Assembly: GCA_016699405.1 (NCBI GenBank)
Contig: CP064972.1
Span: 1,386,001 to 1,450,000, forward strand
DNA length: 64,000 nt
Direction of reading: 5' to 3'
DNA from: Holophagales bacterium
GTDB taxonomy: Bacteria; Acidobacteriota; Thermoanaerobaculia; Multivoradales; JAGPDF01
The position numbers were made by a program, and so were the translations under genes. Shown piece after piece: positions 1-10,531 of the stretch. The notes beneath the pieces were generated by a model. That model ran no database searches. It was not told the origin of the DNA and saw only the letters and a list, made by a program, of their open reading frames with translations. How positions within the stretch are numbered: position 1 is the stretch's first letter; the number at the start of each line of letters is the position of its first letter.

Positions 1-1
1 G

Positions 2-2413
2 CTCGAGCACCCGCACCTGGTCAAGGTCTTCGCCGCCGGCGAAGCCGACGGCGTCGCCTATCTGACGATGGAGCTCGTCGAAGGCGAGACGCTGCGCGAG
101 CGGCTGCTCCGCGGGCCGCTGCCGCTCGCCGAGGCGGTGCGCATCGCCCGCGAGCTGTTGTCGGGGCTCGCCGCGTTGCACGCGCGCGGGATCGTCCACC
201 GGGACGTCAAACCGGGCAACGTGCTGCTCGACGGGGCGGGGAGAGCGAAGCTCGCCGATTTCGGCCTGGTGCGGCGCTTCGAGGCGGAGGCCACCTGGGC
301 GACGTCGTCGCTGGCGGTGATCGGCACGGCCGAGTACCTCTCGCCGGAGCAGGCGTTGGGCGCGGAGCTCGACGGGCGAAGCGATCTCTACGCGCTCGGC
401 GTGCTGCTCTTCGAGATGCTGTCCGGTCGCCCGGTGAACGAACCGCGCTCGACGTTCGCCCTCGTCCTCGCGCACCTCGACCAGCCGGCGCCCGATGTGC
501 GCGAGCTGCGTGCCGACGTTCCTCTCTGGCTCGCCGGGGTGGTGGAGCGCCTGCTCGAGAAGAACCGCGAGCGGCGCTATGGCTCCGCTCGCGAGGCGCT
601 GTCCGATCTCGAGCGGCAGCGGACGCCACGCGACGTGCGGCGGCGCCGTCTGGTGCGCTCGGGGCTGGTCGCGTTGGGGGTTGCCGCTCTCGCCGGGGCG
701 CTCGCCGCCGGCTGGGGATTCGCCCGTTCGCGGGCCGGCTTCGACCATGTCGCCAGCGACGCGACGGGCGCCGCCGTGGCGCTCGACCGTGCCGGGCGCG
801 TCCTGTGGCGAAAGGAGGGGGACTGGCGCGGCCGGAGCTTCGTCGCCCTGCAGCTGCCCGGAGGGCGCCGAGCGGTCGCGTCGATCCTCGCTCCGGCGGC
901 CGTGATCGATCCGACAGCCCGTCATCGTCTTTCCCTGCTCGACGCGCAGAGCGGCGCGGAGATCGACCGCGTCGAGCTGCCCGACGTCGCCCCGCGTGCC
1001 TTCGCTGGGCTATCCAACCGCTACCTCTGGACGCTCCATCCCTTCGACATCGACGGCGACGGAATCGACGAGGTCTACGTCGCCTACTGCCACGAATCGC
1101 TCCCGCCAAGCTACGTCGTGGCCTACGATCCGGCCCGGCGGCGGTCGCAGACCCTCTTCGTGGCAGCGGGCCATCATCGCCCTGGCGCGGCGGTGGACGT
1201 CGACGGCGACGGTCGGCGGGAGTTGCTCCTGCTCGGCACGGCGAGCCGCATCGGCTGGTCCACCGCGCTCGCTGCCGTTCGGGTGCCGGGGAATGGCGGA
1301 GCCGACTCGACGGCTGGACCGGACGATTCGCCCCCGACGACCCCGGACGTGGAGCCGGTCGGCGGGAGGGGGCCACTCTGGTATGCACTGCTGCCTCCCG
1401 GGACGCCGCGCGGAGGCAACGCGCCGCTCGAGATCGACGAGGCGCAACGCCGACTCCGCGTGGTGTACGGCGACGGTCGCGTCGTGGAGGTCGGCTTCGA
1501 CGGCTTCCTCGCCGACGCCTCGAAGCCGCAAATGCCCGCGGCCGGTCGCGCCGCGGCGCGTGCGCGAGCCTACGCGGCGATGCGGCAGGCCGATCGCCAA
1601 CTGTCGGCCGGGAGGCCGGCAGAAGCCGAAGCGCTGGCGCGCGAGACGAGCGCGCGGGCGACGGAGGCGGGCGACCGTCCGCTCGCCGAATGGGGCGAAC
1701 GAATCCGCGTGCGCGCCCTGGTAGCGGCGGGAGCGCGCCTCGAGGCCGACCGCCTCGCCTCCTCTCTCGCCGTGCGTTCGGCTGCCGGCCTGGCCGTCGC
1801 CATGGAGGCGGCGCAGGCCTTCCACCTGGCGGGTGACCTCGACCGGGCGCTCGTCTGGTACGAGCGAGGGCTCGCCGACTCCGATCGCCGGGCGGTGGCC
1901 CGCCGGTGCGGCGGGTACCTCGAGGGAACCGTCCTGGTGTTGGCCGAGCTCGGGCGCTGGAACGAGATTCCGCAAGCCTGTCGGCGGGCCGAAGAGGTCG
2001 ACCCCGCCGCGATGGGCGAGCTCGGGAGGACCTACGAGGCCTGGGCGCGCTGGCGAGCCGGCCAGCCGCCAGCCGAGACCCGACTTCCCGCCGCGGCGGC
2101 CGATGCGCCAGAGCTTGTCCGCCTGCTTCGCTTCGAGCTCGCGGCCGCGAGTGGCGAGGCTCCCGAGAAGCTGCTCGCCGCGGTCGAACGGGAGCGCGCG
2201 TCGGCGACCGAGACCTCCTTCCTTCTTCTGTCGTTGCGCAGCGAGCTCCTGGCGCGGCTCGGGCGATCCGGCGAGGCGTTGGCCGACGCCCGCGCGGCTC
2301 TCGCCGAGGCCAGGCGGCGAGCGCCACAGGAGATCCATGCCCGAGCCTTCCTCGCCGACCTCGGCGAGCGGGCCCGGCGCCTCGAACATCTCTTGCGGAG
2401 TCCGCGCGGTTGA
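2..2413 (+). CDS. Receptor-like Ser/Thr protein kinase with VCBS/FG-GAP and helical-repeat sensor region (5' partial)
   Basis: The reading frame is open from the first bases of the window, so the N-terminus (glycine loop and ATP-binding Lys) lies outside. What remains shows a Hanks-type kinase: HRDVKPGN catalytic loop, DFGLVRRF magnesium loop, and GTAEYLSPEQ activation-segment end. A single membrane span follows (about 650-725), then an extracytoplasmic region with calcium-loop-like DIDGDGIDE and DVDGDGRRE motifs typical of FG-GAP/VCBS propeller repeats. The C-terminal third is Ala/Arg/Glu-rich and looks like TPR-type helices. It is a close tandem paralogue of the next gene. A phosphorylation-signalling receptor is likely; the ligand and substrates are unknown. 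Confidence 0.9.
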   Translation, partial: LEHPHLVKVFAAGEADGVAYLTMELVEGETLRERLLRGPLPLAEAVRIARELLSGLAALHARGIVHRDVKPGNVLLDGAGRAKLADFGLVRRFEAEATWATSSLAVIGTAEYLSPEQALGAELDGRSDLYALGVLLFEMLSGRPVNEPRSTFALVLAHLDQPAPDVRELRADVPLWLAGVVERLLEKNRERRYGSAREALSDLERQRTPRDVRRRRLVRSGLVALGVAALAGALAAGWGFARSRAGFDHVASDATGAAVALDRAGRVLWRKEGDWRGRSFVALQLPGGRRAVASILAPAAVIDPTARHRLSLLDAQSGAEIDRVELPDVAPRAFAGLSNRYLWTLHPFDIDGDGIDEVYVAYCHESLPPSYVVAYDPARRRSQTLFVAAGHHRPGAAVDVDGDGRRELLLLGTASRIGWSTALAAVRVPGNGGADSTAGPDDSPPTTPDVEPVGGRGPLWYALLPPGTPRGGNAPLEIDEAQRRLRVVYGDGRVVEVGFDGFLADASKPQMPAAGRAAARARAYAAMRQADRQLSAGRPAEAEALARETSARATEAGDRPLAEWGERIRVRALVAAGARLEADRLASSLAVRSAAGLAVAMEAAQAFHLAGDLDRALVWYERGLADSDRRAVARRCGGYLEGTVLVLAELGRWNEIPQACRRAEEVDPAAMGELGRTYEAWARWRAGQPPAETRLPAAAADAPELVRLLRFELAAASGEAPEKLLAAVERERASATETSFLLLSLRSELLARLGRSGEALADARAALAEARRRAPQEIHARAFLADLGERARRLEHLLRSPRG

Positions 2414-5088
2414 CCGAGCGGCCGTCGACCGAGACGGTGGGCTCGCTGCTCGAGCCCCCCGGGCTCCCGCCGCCGTTGCCGGTCGGTGCGCTGCTCGCCG
2501 GTCGGTACCGGCTGGGCGAGGTGCTCGGGGCCGGCGGCTATGGGGTGGTGTATCGCGCGGTGGACCAGGAGAGCGGCCGGGGTATCGCGGTCAAGGCGCT
2601 GCGAGCCGAGAGGCTGTCAAGGGCGAGTCGGCAGCGGCTCGCGCGCGAGGCGGCGTTGCTCGTCGGCCTCGCTCACCCGCACCTGGTGCGCGTCGACGGC
2701 GCCGGCGAGAGCGACGGGGTGGCCTTCCTGACGATGGAGCTGGTCGAGGGCGAGCCGTTGCGCGAACGGCTGCTGCGCGAGCCGCTCCCGGTCGCCGACG
2801 CCGTGCGGGTGGCTCGCGAGGTGCTCTCGGGTCTCGCGGTGCTCCACGCGCGCGGCATCGTGCACCGCGACGTCAAGCCGGGCAACGTGCTGATCGACGG
2901 CGAGGGGCGGGCCAAGCTCGCCGACTTCGGGCTGGTGCGCCGCTTCGACGCCGACGCGACGCGGGCGACCTCGTCGCTCGCGGTGGTGGGCACGGCCGAG
3001 TACCTGTCGCCGGAGCAGGCCCTCGGCGAGGAGATCGACGGCCGGAGCGATCTCTATGCGCTCGGCGTGACCCTCTTCGAGATGCTCGCCGGCAAGCCGG
3101 TGCACGAGCGGCGTTCGACCTTCGCCACGGTCCTGGCCCGATTGAACGAGCCGGCGCCCGACGTGCGCGACCTGCGGCCGGAGGTGCCGGCGTGGTTGGC
3201 GGAGGTGGTCGGGCGACTGCTGGAGAAGGAGCCCGATCGGCGCTATGCGACCGCCGAGGAGGTGCTGGCGGACCTCGAAGGGGAGCGGATCCCGCGGACC
3301 GTGCTGCGGCGCAAACTGTTGCGGCGCGGTGCGATCGTCACGGCGTCGTCCCTGCTCGTCGCGGTGGCGATCGCCGGCCTGGCGTGGATGCGGTGGCGCG
3401 CCGGGTTCGATCACATGACGATCGTCGGCGACGACGCCCTGGCGGCTGTCGATCGTTCCGGCCGGGAGCTCTGGCGGCGGACGGACGTGGCGCTCGCCGA
3501 CAACTTCGTGCCGGTGCGGTTGCAGCCGCATGGCCCCATGCGTCTCGCGGCGCTGCTCGGTCCGCCGGGCAAGTACGATCCGGAGTCGCGCCGCCATCTC
3601 GCCTTCCTCGATCCGCAGACGGGAGCCGTCGCCGAAGAGGCGATATTGGCCGATCTGTCGACGGTCTTCGCGGAGATGTCCAACAGCTACGGAACGCGGC
3701 TTCGGGCTTTCGATCTCGACGGCGACGGCGTCGACGAGATCGTGGCCACGTCGACGCACTCCATCGGCTGGCCGAGCTTCACGGTGCTCTACGAGCCGCG
3801 CCTGCGCCGGGGGCGACCGATCCTCGTCGCTGGCGGTCACCACTATCCGATGGCGACCGCCGATGTCGATGATGACGGGCGACCGGAGCTGATCTTTCAG
3901 GGCACCGCGAACCGCATGGGCTGGTACTCGGCGCTTGCGGCAGTGCGCTTCTCGCCTCGGATCGGCGAGCCGGCCGCCCCTCTTGTCGGCGTGGAGGCAG
4001 CTTCGACCCCGGAGGAGAGTCGCGTCGTTTCGGCCACGTCCTTGGCCTGGTACGCCCTGCTGCCGCGTGGCTTCATGACCAAATCGCGGCCGGCGGTCGA
4101 GGTGGACGCAGCGCAGCGAACGATCCGAGTCCATTACCAGGATGGACGCGATCTCGCGGTCGGCTTCGACGGCTTCCTGCGCGAGGACGAGACATCGAGC
4201 GTGCCGGCCGCCGAGCGCGAGCGGGACCGAGTGGCCGCCTACGAAGCGCTCCGCCAGGTGCGCAAGCTCGAATCGACCGCGGCCTTCGGGGAAGCTCGGC
4301 GCGAGGCCGAGAGGGCGAGCGAGCTCGCACGGCGGGCCGGCGATCGCATTCTCGGCGAGTGGGCAAGCCGCGTGGTGCTCCGTGTCGCCATCGCCGGTGG
4401 AGCGACTGGCGAGGCGGAGTCACGCGCCGAGGCGTTGCGTGCGCGCGCCGAGGCGCCGGCCGAGATCGCCTACGACGTGGCGCGGGCGTTCCACCTGCGT
4501 GGCGAGCTGGCGCGGGCCGCAGACTGGTACCAGCGCGGCATCAGTGCCGGCAGCAACGAGCTCGTCGGCCGCAAGAGCTGGGAGTTTCTCGAAGGCGCGA
4601 GCCTGGCGCTCGCCGAGCAGGGGCGGTGGGAGGAGGTCGCGGCGATCGCCACACGGCGGGGTGAGGGTGTGCCGGGGGAGCGCATTCTTTGCGATCTCCT
4701 GGTTGCCTGGGCAGAGCTGCATCGCGGGCGCGAGCTGCGGCGTCAAGATGTGCCGTTTGTCGCCTGGGACACGAGCGGCAGCCCCGACTTCTTCCGCTGG
4801 CTCGCCTTCGAGCTCCGGCTGGCTCTGGGAGACGATCCGAAAGCGCTTCTCGACGAGCTGTCGCGAGACCGTCAGCTCGCCTCCGAGACGGTCTTCGCCT
4901 TGCGCTCGACCGAAGCCGAGGCCCTCGCCCGGCTCGGCCGATGGGACGAGGCGCACCGCGCCGCCAGCGAGGCGGTGGCGCTCGCCGAGCGCGATCGAGA
5001 GCGGAGCGTCCATGCGCGCGCGCTCCTCGGCGAGCTGCGCGCACGCGAGGTCCGCATCGCGCGCCGGGCAGTCGCCACGAAGGAGTGA
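2410..5088 (+). CDS. Receptor-like Ser/Thr protein kinase with VCBS/FG-GAP and helical-repeat sensor region
   Basis: 892 aa, with the same architecture as the preceding kinase. I chose the TTG at 2410 because it overlaps the upstream stop (TTGA) and has GGAG nine bases before it. Kinase domain about residues 35-290: glycine loop GAGGYGVVY, ATP-binding Lys near 62, HRDVKPGN with catalytic Asp near 154, DFG near 172, GTAEYLSPEQ. One hydrophobic span lies at about 308-328. The outer part has DLDGDGVDE and DVDDDGRPE calcium-loop-like motifs and then about 250 residues of predicted helical repeats. The Pro-rich stretch before the kinase (LLEPPGLPPPLP) is unusual. The two kinases are probably co-transcribed and translationally coupled. 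Confidence 0.93.
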   Translation: MTERPSTETVGSLLEPPGLPPPLPVGALLAGRYRLGEVLGAGGYGVVYRAVDQESGRGIAVKALRAERLSRASRQRLAREAALLVGLAHPHLVRVDGAGESDGVAFLTMELVEGEPLRERLLREPLPVADAVRVAREVLSGLAVLHARGIVHRDVKPGNVLIDGEGRAKLADFGLVRRFDADATRATSSLAVVGTAEYLSPEQALGEEIDGRSDLYALGVTLFEMLAGKPVHERRSTFATVLARLNEPAPDVRDLRPEVPAWLAEVVGRLLEKEPDRRYATAEEVLADLEGERIPRTVLRRKLLRRGAIVTASSLLVAVAIAGLAWMRWRAGFDHMTIVGDDALAAVDRSGRELWRRTDVALADNFVPVRLQPHGPMRLAALLGPPGKYDPESRRHLAFLDPQTGAVAEEAILADLSTVFAEMSNSYGTRLRAFDLDGDGVDEIVATSTHSIGWPSFTVLYEPRLRRGRPILVAGGHHYPMATADVDDDGRPELIFQGTANRMGWYSALAAVRFSPRIGEPAAPLVGVEAASTPEESRVVSATSLAWYALLPRGFMTKSRPAVEVDAAQRTIRVHYQDGRDLAVGFDGFLREDETSSVPAAERERDRVAAYEALRQVRKLESTAAFGEARREAERASELARRAGDRILGEWASRVVLRVAIAGGATGEAESRAEALRARAEAPAEIAYDVARAFHLRGELARAADWYQRGISAGSNELVGRKSWEFLEGASLALAEQGRWEEVAAIATRRGEGVPGERILCDLLVAWAELHRGRELRRQDVPFVAWDTSGSPDFFRWLAFELRLALGDDPKALLDELSRDRQLASETVFALRSTEAEALARLGRWDEAHRAASEAVALAERDRERSVHARALLGELRAREVRIARRAVATKE

Positions 5089-5246
5089 TCGAGTCGGGAC
5101 CTTCCCGAAGGATGAAGGCGAGGGCGGTTGCAAGGTCGGATCGAGCCTCGTCGCGGGTCAGACGGCGCGCCCTCCCGGCGGCGGGGCGCGACAGCGACGC
5201 CCTCCCGAGCGGGACGACAGGCGACTCCGACTGCACTACGCCGTCA

Positions 5247-5252
5247 TATACT
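5247..5252 (+). promoter_or_regulatory. Candidate -10 box (TATACT) for the FHA regulator
   Basis: TATACT matches the sigma-70 -10 consensus at five of six positions in an otherwise GC-rich intergenic stretch, 34 bp before the ATG at 5287. No good -35 is visible at 16-18 bp. The predicted leader would carry the GGAGG ribosome-binding site at 5274-5278. Confidence 0.45.
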
Positions 5253-5286
5253 TCTGCGCAGACCCGCTCCGCCGGAGGCTGCAGAG

Positions 5287-7191
<1,905 letters not shown>

Positions 7192-7246
7192 GCGGGGAGG
7201 GGGCCGGCCGATCGCGTGCCGCAGCAGAGAGCGGAGCGTGGCCGCC

Positions 7247-8437
7247 TCAGCCGACCTCGGCTGAGAATCCCACGGCAAGGCCCGCCGCGATCGCCACGAC
7301 CGCCCCGACCGCATAGGGCCACGTCGCGCCGAGATCCCACAGCGCTCCGGCGATCGCCGGGCCGATGGCTCGCGCCAGAGCGGAGAGCGATTGGCCGAGG
7401 CCGAGGACACCGCCCTGTTCGTCGGCGCCGCTGGCGCGCGAGAGGAGCGCGGCGAGCGACGGCGACGCCAGCGACTGCGCGAGCGCGGCGGCGGCCAGGG
7501 CGACGAGCAGAAGCGGGAGGCTCGGCATCGACGGCACGGCGAGCAAGGCGCCGGAGAGGCCGACACAGGCCCAGGTGGCCAGGCGCGCCTCGCCGAAGCG
7601 ACGGGTGAGCGGACCGACGAGACCGCCCTGACCGATGATGATCAGCACGCCGACGAAGACCATGATGCTGCCGAAGCCTCGCTCGTGAAGGGCGAAGCGC
7701 CTGGCGACGAGAAACGCCAGCGTGACCTCGAGGGCGAGGAAGGCGAAGGTGTTGAGGAAGGTGGCCGCGAGGTAGCGGTTGAGCGGCTTGCGCTCGAGCG
7801 CGTCGAACAGCAGGTCGAATCGGAAGCGGCGTGCGGCGTCGCTGTCCGGATGGCGCGTCTCGCGCAGCAGCGCGGCGGCGAGCACGAGGTTGACGAGGGC
7901 GAGGCCGGCAGCAGCCCACGCCGCAGCGCCGAAGCCCCACGGGGCGAGCAGCGCGCCGACCGCCGGTCCGGCGACGAAGCCGAGCCCGATCGAGGCGCCG
8001 AGGAACCCCATGTACTTCGCTCGTTCCTCCGGGCGCGTCACGTCGGCGATCACCGCCTGCGCCGCGGCGATCGAACCGCCGAAGAGCCCGGCGAGCGCTC
8101 GCGCGCCGGCGAGCATCGGCAGTGTCGAGGCGAGCGCGCAGAGACCGAACGAGACCGCCGACCCGGCGAGGCTGGCGATCATCACCGGGCGGCGACCGAA
8201 GCGGTCGGAAAGCCGCCCGAGCGCGGCGGCCCCGAGCAGTTGGGCGATCGAGTACGACGAGAAGAGGATGCCGAGGGTCAGTCCGCTCGCTCCCAGCTTC
8301 TGCGCGTAGTAGGGCAGTGCCGGCAGCAGGATGCCGAAGCCGAACAGGTCGATGAAGACCGCGAGGTAGACGGTGGCGAGCGCTCCGCGGGTGCGGAGAG
8401 CTGGGCCGGAGTTGGGCGAGCTCGAAGTCGTCGTCAT
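7247..8437 (-). CDS. MFS transporter, TetA/multidrug exporter type
   Basis: 396 aa with about 12 hydrophobic segments. The first helix carries LFGFGILLPALPYYAQ, typical of the TetA/DHA1 drug:H+ antiporter group. The cytoplasmic loop 2-3 motif A is present (GRLSDRFGRRPVM). The start overlaps the stop of the upstream MFS gene by four bases (ATGA), indicating coupled translation. It converges on the FHA regulator gene. The substrate cannot be told from sequence. Confidence 0.88.
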   Translation of the reverse strand: MTTTSSSPNSGPALRTRGALATVYLAVFIDLFGFGILLPALPYYAQKLGASGLTLGILFSSYSIAQLLGAAALGRLSDRFGRRPVMIASLAGSAVSFGLCALASTLPMLAGARALAGLFGGSIAAAQAVIADVTRPEERAKYMGFLGASIGLGFVAGPAVGALLAPWGFGAAAWAAAGLALVNLVLAAALLRETRHPDSDAARRFRFDLLFDALERKPLNRYLAATFLNTFAFLALEVTLAFLVARRFALHERGFGSIMVFVGVLIIIGQGGLVGPLTRRFGEARLATWACVGLSGALLAVPSMPSLPLLLVALAAAALAQSLASPSLAALLSRASGADEQGGVLGLGQSLSALARAIGPAIAGALWDLGATWPYAVGAVVAIAAGLAVGFSAEVG

Positions 8438-9663
8438 GCTGGGTCCTTCCCGCCGAGCGCTCCCCAGCGGCGGAGCAGCGCCGCGCCGGTGAGGGCGAGG
8501 GCGATCTGCAGGGCGCCGGTGACGGCGAAGACGGTGGCGAAGCCGCCCGAACGCTGTGCCCAGGCGCCGAGCAGCGGGCCGAGGGCGAAGCCGAGCGAGC
8601 CGGCGAAATTGAAGCCACCCATCGCGCTACCGCGCGTGCGCGGGTCGGCGAGCTGGGCGGTGAGGGTAAGGGTCGGGGGGAACATGAAGGCGGCGAGCAC
8701 GCCGAGGGCGATCATCGCCGGCCAGAGCAGCAGCAGGTCGGCCAGGCCGACGAACGTCAGCACCAGCCCATAGCCGAGCGTTCCCCAGACGAGCGGCAGC
8801 GCCGCGCCGGTGCGCTCGGACAATCGCCCGGTCCACGCCTGGAGGAGCGCGAACGGCAGCAAGAAGAGGCCGAGATAGCGACCGCGATGGGCGGCGTCGC
8901 CGGCGCCCAGGGCCGCGAGATAGAGCGGGAAGACGACGATGAAGGAGCCGACCGTCAGGCGGTCGACGAGATGGAACGCCCACGGGAGAAGGAGGCGCGG
9001 GCGAGCGCGCAGCGCCGCGCCGATCTCGGCGAGCCGTGGGGCGTGTGCGCCGCCCTGTCCTCCCTCGGGGAGAGCGAGAGCGGCGACGGCGAGGGCGAGG
9101 AAGATCCAGCCGGCCCATTCGAGGGGTGCTCGCGCACCGAGGTGGCGGGTCACGTAACCGCCGACTGGCGCGCCGAGACCGACGCCGAGGATCAGCGCCG
9201 CGCCGAGCAGACCCATCGTGCGTCCGCGCCGAGACTCCTCGGCGTGGTCGGCGACGAGCGTCATCGCCGTCGACCAGCCCATCACCGAGAGCGCTCCCTG
9301 GAGAAACCGCAAGGCGAGCAGCGTCCCCACCGAGTCGACCCCGAGATAGGCGAAATAGACCGCGCCGCTGCCCGCGAGCCCGGCGACGATGAACGGCTTG
9401 CGTCGCCCGGTGCGGTCGGAGAGCACCCCCCAGAGCGGCGCGAACAGCAGATAGGCGGCCATCTCGACCGTGAGGAAGAGCGCCGCGTCGGTGACCGTGC
9501 CGCCGAGCTCGTCGAGGATGAGCTCTTTCAACCCGGCGACCGGCAGGGTGAGGTTGAACATCGCGCCCAGCAGCAGCAGGCAGGGCAGCGCGACCGCGCG
9601 CCGGAATCCGGGTGTGCGGTCGCGGGGCGAGACGTGGACGAGGGTCGGTGCGGGCGTCGGCAT
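8434..9663 (-). CDS. MFS transporter
   Basis: 409 aa, about 12 membrane helices, motif A as GVLSDRTGRRKPFI. It is related to but clearly distinct from the downstream MFS gene, so this is a pair of different exporters and not a recent duplication. No convincing Shine-Dalgarno precedes the chosen ATG; a slightly later start is possible. The substrate is unknown; sugar efflux (SET-like) and drug export are both possible. Confidence 0.86.
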   Translation of the reverse strand: MPTPAPTLVHVSPRDRTPGFRRAVALPCLLLLGAMFNLTLPVAGLKELILDELGGTVTDAALFLTVEMAAYLLFAPLWGVLSDRTGRRKPFIVAGLAGSGAVYFAYLGVDSVGTLLALRFLQGALSVMGWSTAMTLVADHAEESRRGRTMGLLGAALILGVGLGAPVGGYVTRHLGARAPLEWAGWIFLALAVAALALPEGGQGGAHAPRLAEIGAALRARPRLLLPWAFHLVDRLTVGSFIVVFPLYLAALGAGDAAHRGRYLGLFLLPFALLQAWTGRLSERTGAALPLVWGTLGYGLVLTFVGLADLLLLWPAMIALGVLAAFMFPPTLTLTAQLADPRTRGSAMGGFNFAGSLGFALGPLLGAWAQRSGGFATVFAVTGALQIALALTGAALLRRWGALGGKDPA

Positions 9664-9751
9664 GGGAACGCCCGCGGTGCGGGCCGTGGCGGATCATGCC
9701 ATGCCCCCGTTTCGACCGGCGCGGTTCCACCCGTCCGGCATCGAGACGCGT

Positions 9752-10321
9752 TCAGCGACGGGAGCCGACGCAGGCCGCGCGGCCCGGGCCACGCCCAGCG
9801 CGCGACTCCTGCTCGCGCTCGGCGCCGCACCGTGGACCCCGCTCGGCGCGGGCTCCCCGGTGCCGTCCGGCGTGCTCGCCGTCGCCGGCTCGGAGGCAGC
9901 GTCCCTCGCCCGCAGAGCCCCGTCCTTCGCCCCGCCAGGAGGGCTGCCCGGCCTCGTCGCGCAACGTCACCTTCTCGTGGGATGCCGACTTCTCGATCCA
10001 TCCCACGACCCGGGCGTCGTGGCGGCAGGGGGCGTCGAAGGCCACCCCAGCGACGGCGTCGCCGGCGGCAAAGACGATCTTCTGGCGTTCCAGGACGTCA
10101 ACCGGGCCGAGGTGAAGCCGCTGCTGCTCCTGGCCGTTGTCGAGCACGAGCGTCGTGCCGGCCCCCGGTTCGCGCTCCACGGTCACCACCTTGCCGGCGA
10201 AGGGGAGCGGTTCGCCGCTGCTCGACCGCGAACAGCGGTTGCCGCCAGGTCCCGCGAGAGCAGCGGTGGTGGCGGCGAGGGCGAACAGGGAGGCGAGAGC
10301 AAAGGGGGCGCGCGGGTTCAT
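9752..10321 (-). CDS. Secreted OB-like hypothetical protein with Arg/Gly-rich tail
   Basis: 189 aa if read to the stop at 9752. The ATG at 10321 is preceded by GGAG with an 8-base spacer. A signal peptide (about 1-23, ending ALA|GPGG) is followed by a compact beta-rich domain with GKVVTVERE, RLHLGPVDVLER, FAAGDAVAGV and TLRDEAGQPSW. These resemble small secreted proteins of the form 'HLGP-aaGD-LRDe.G.PlW', whose function I do not know. After about residue 125 the sequence becomes Arg/Gly-rich and a neighbouring frame (open to about 9697) looks more protein-like, so a late frameshift is possible. The gene diverges from the histidine kinase at 10532 and may be its target. Confidence 0.6.
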   Translation of the reverse strand: MNPRAPFALASLFALAATTAALAGPGGNRCSRSSSGEPLPFAGKVVTVEREPGAGTTLVLDNGQEQQRLHLGPVDVLERQKIVFAAGDAVAGVAFDAPCRHDARVVGWIEKSASHEKVTLRDEAGQPSWRGEGRGSAGEGRCLRAGDGEHAGRHRGARAERGPRCGAEREQESRAGRGPGRAACVGSRR

Positions 10322-10518
10322 CGCGAGATCTCCGAATCGTGGCGCCGGGGTCATCCCGGTCGGCTCCGAACGGGTATCAAGGGCGATGCCAGGGGCGAGT
10401 GGGCCGAGAGGCGCTGTCCCCGCGGCTTCGCGCGCTCGGCCGGCAGCGACGAGACTGCAGCTCTTGCAGCCAGGCACTGCAACGGCTGCAGGGGATTCGC
10501 GCCGAGGCCCTCGAGAAG

Positions 10519-10524
10519 TACAGT
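10519..10524 (+). promoter_or_regulatory. Candidate -10 box (TACAGT), 7 nt before the start codon
   Basis: TACAGT is followed by exactly seven bases and the ATG at 10532. No clear ribosome-binding site is present. The arrangement fits a leaderless transcript and recurs at other first genes of this window. Confidence 0.4.
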
Positions 10525-10531
10525 GGTCGGC

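Noticed and set aside
207..2327. Long minus-strand open frame opposite the first kinase
   Set aside because: Arg/Pro-rich composition without any domain; it mirrors the real plus-strand gene, as usual in GC-rich DNA.
9470..10531. Upstream extension of the histidine kinase frame
   Set aside because: The extra 350 codons overlap the divergent secreted-protein gene and lack domains; the kinase starts at its first membrane segment near 10532.
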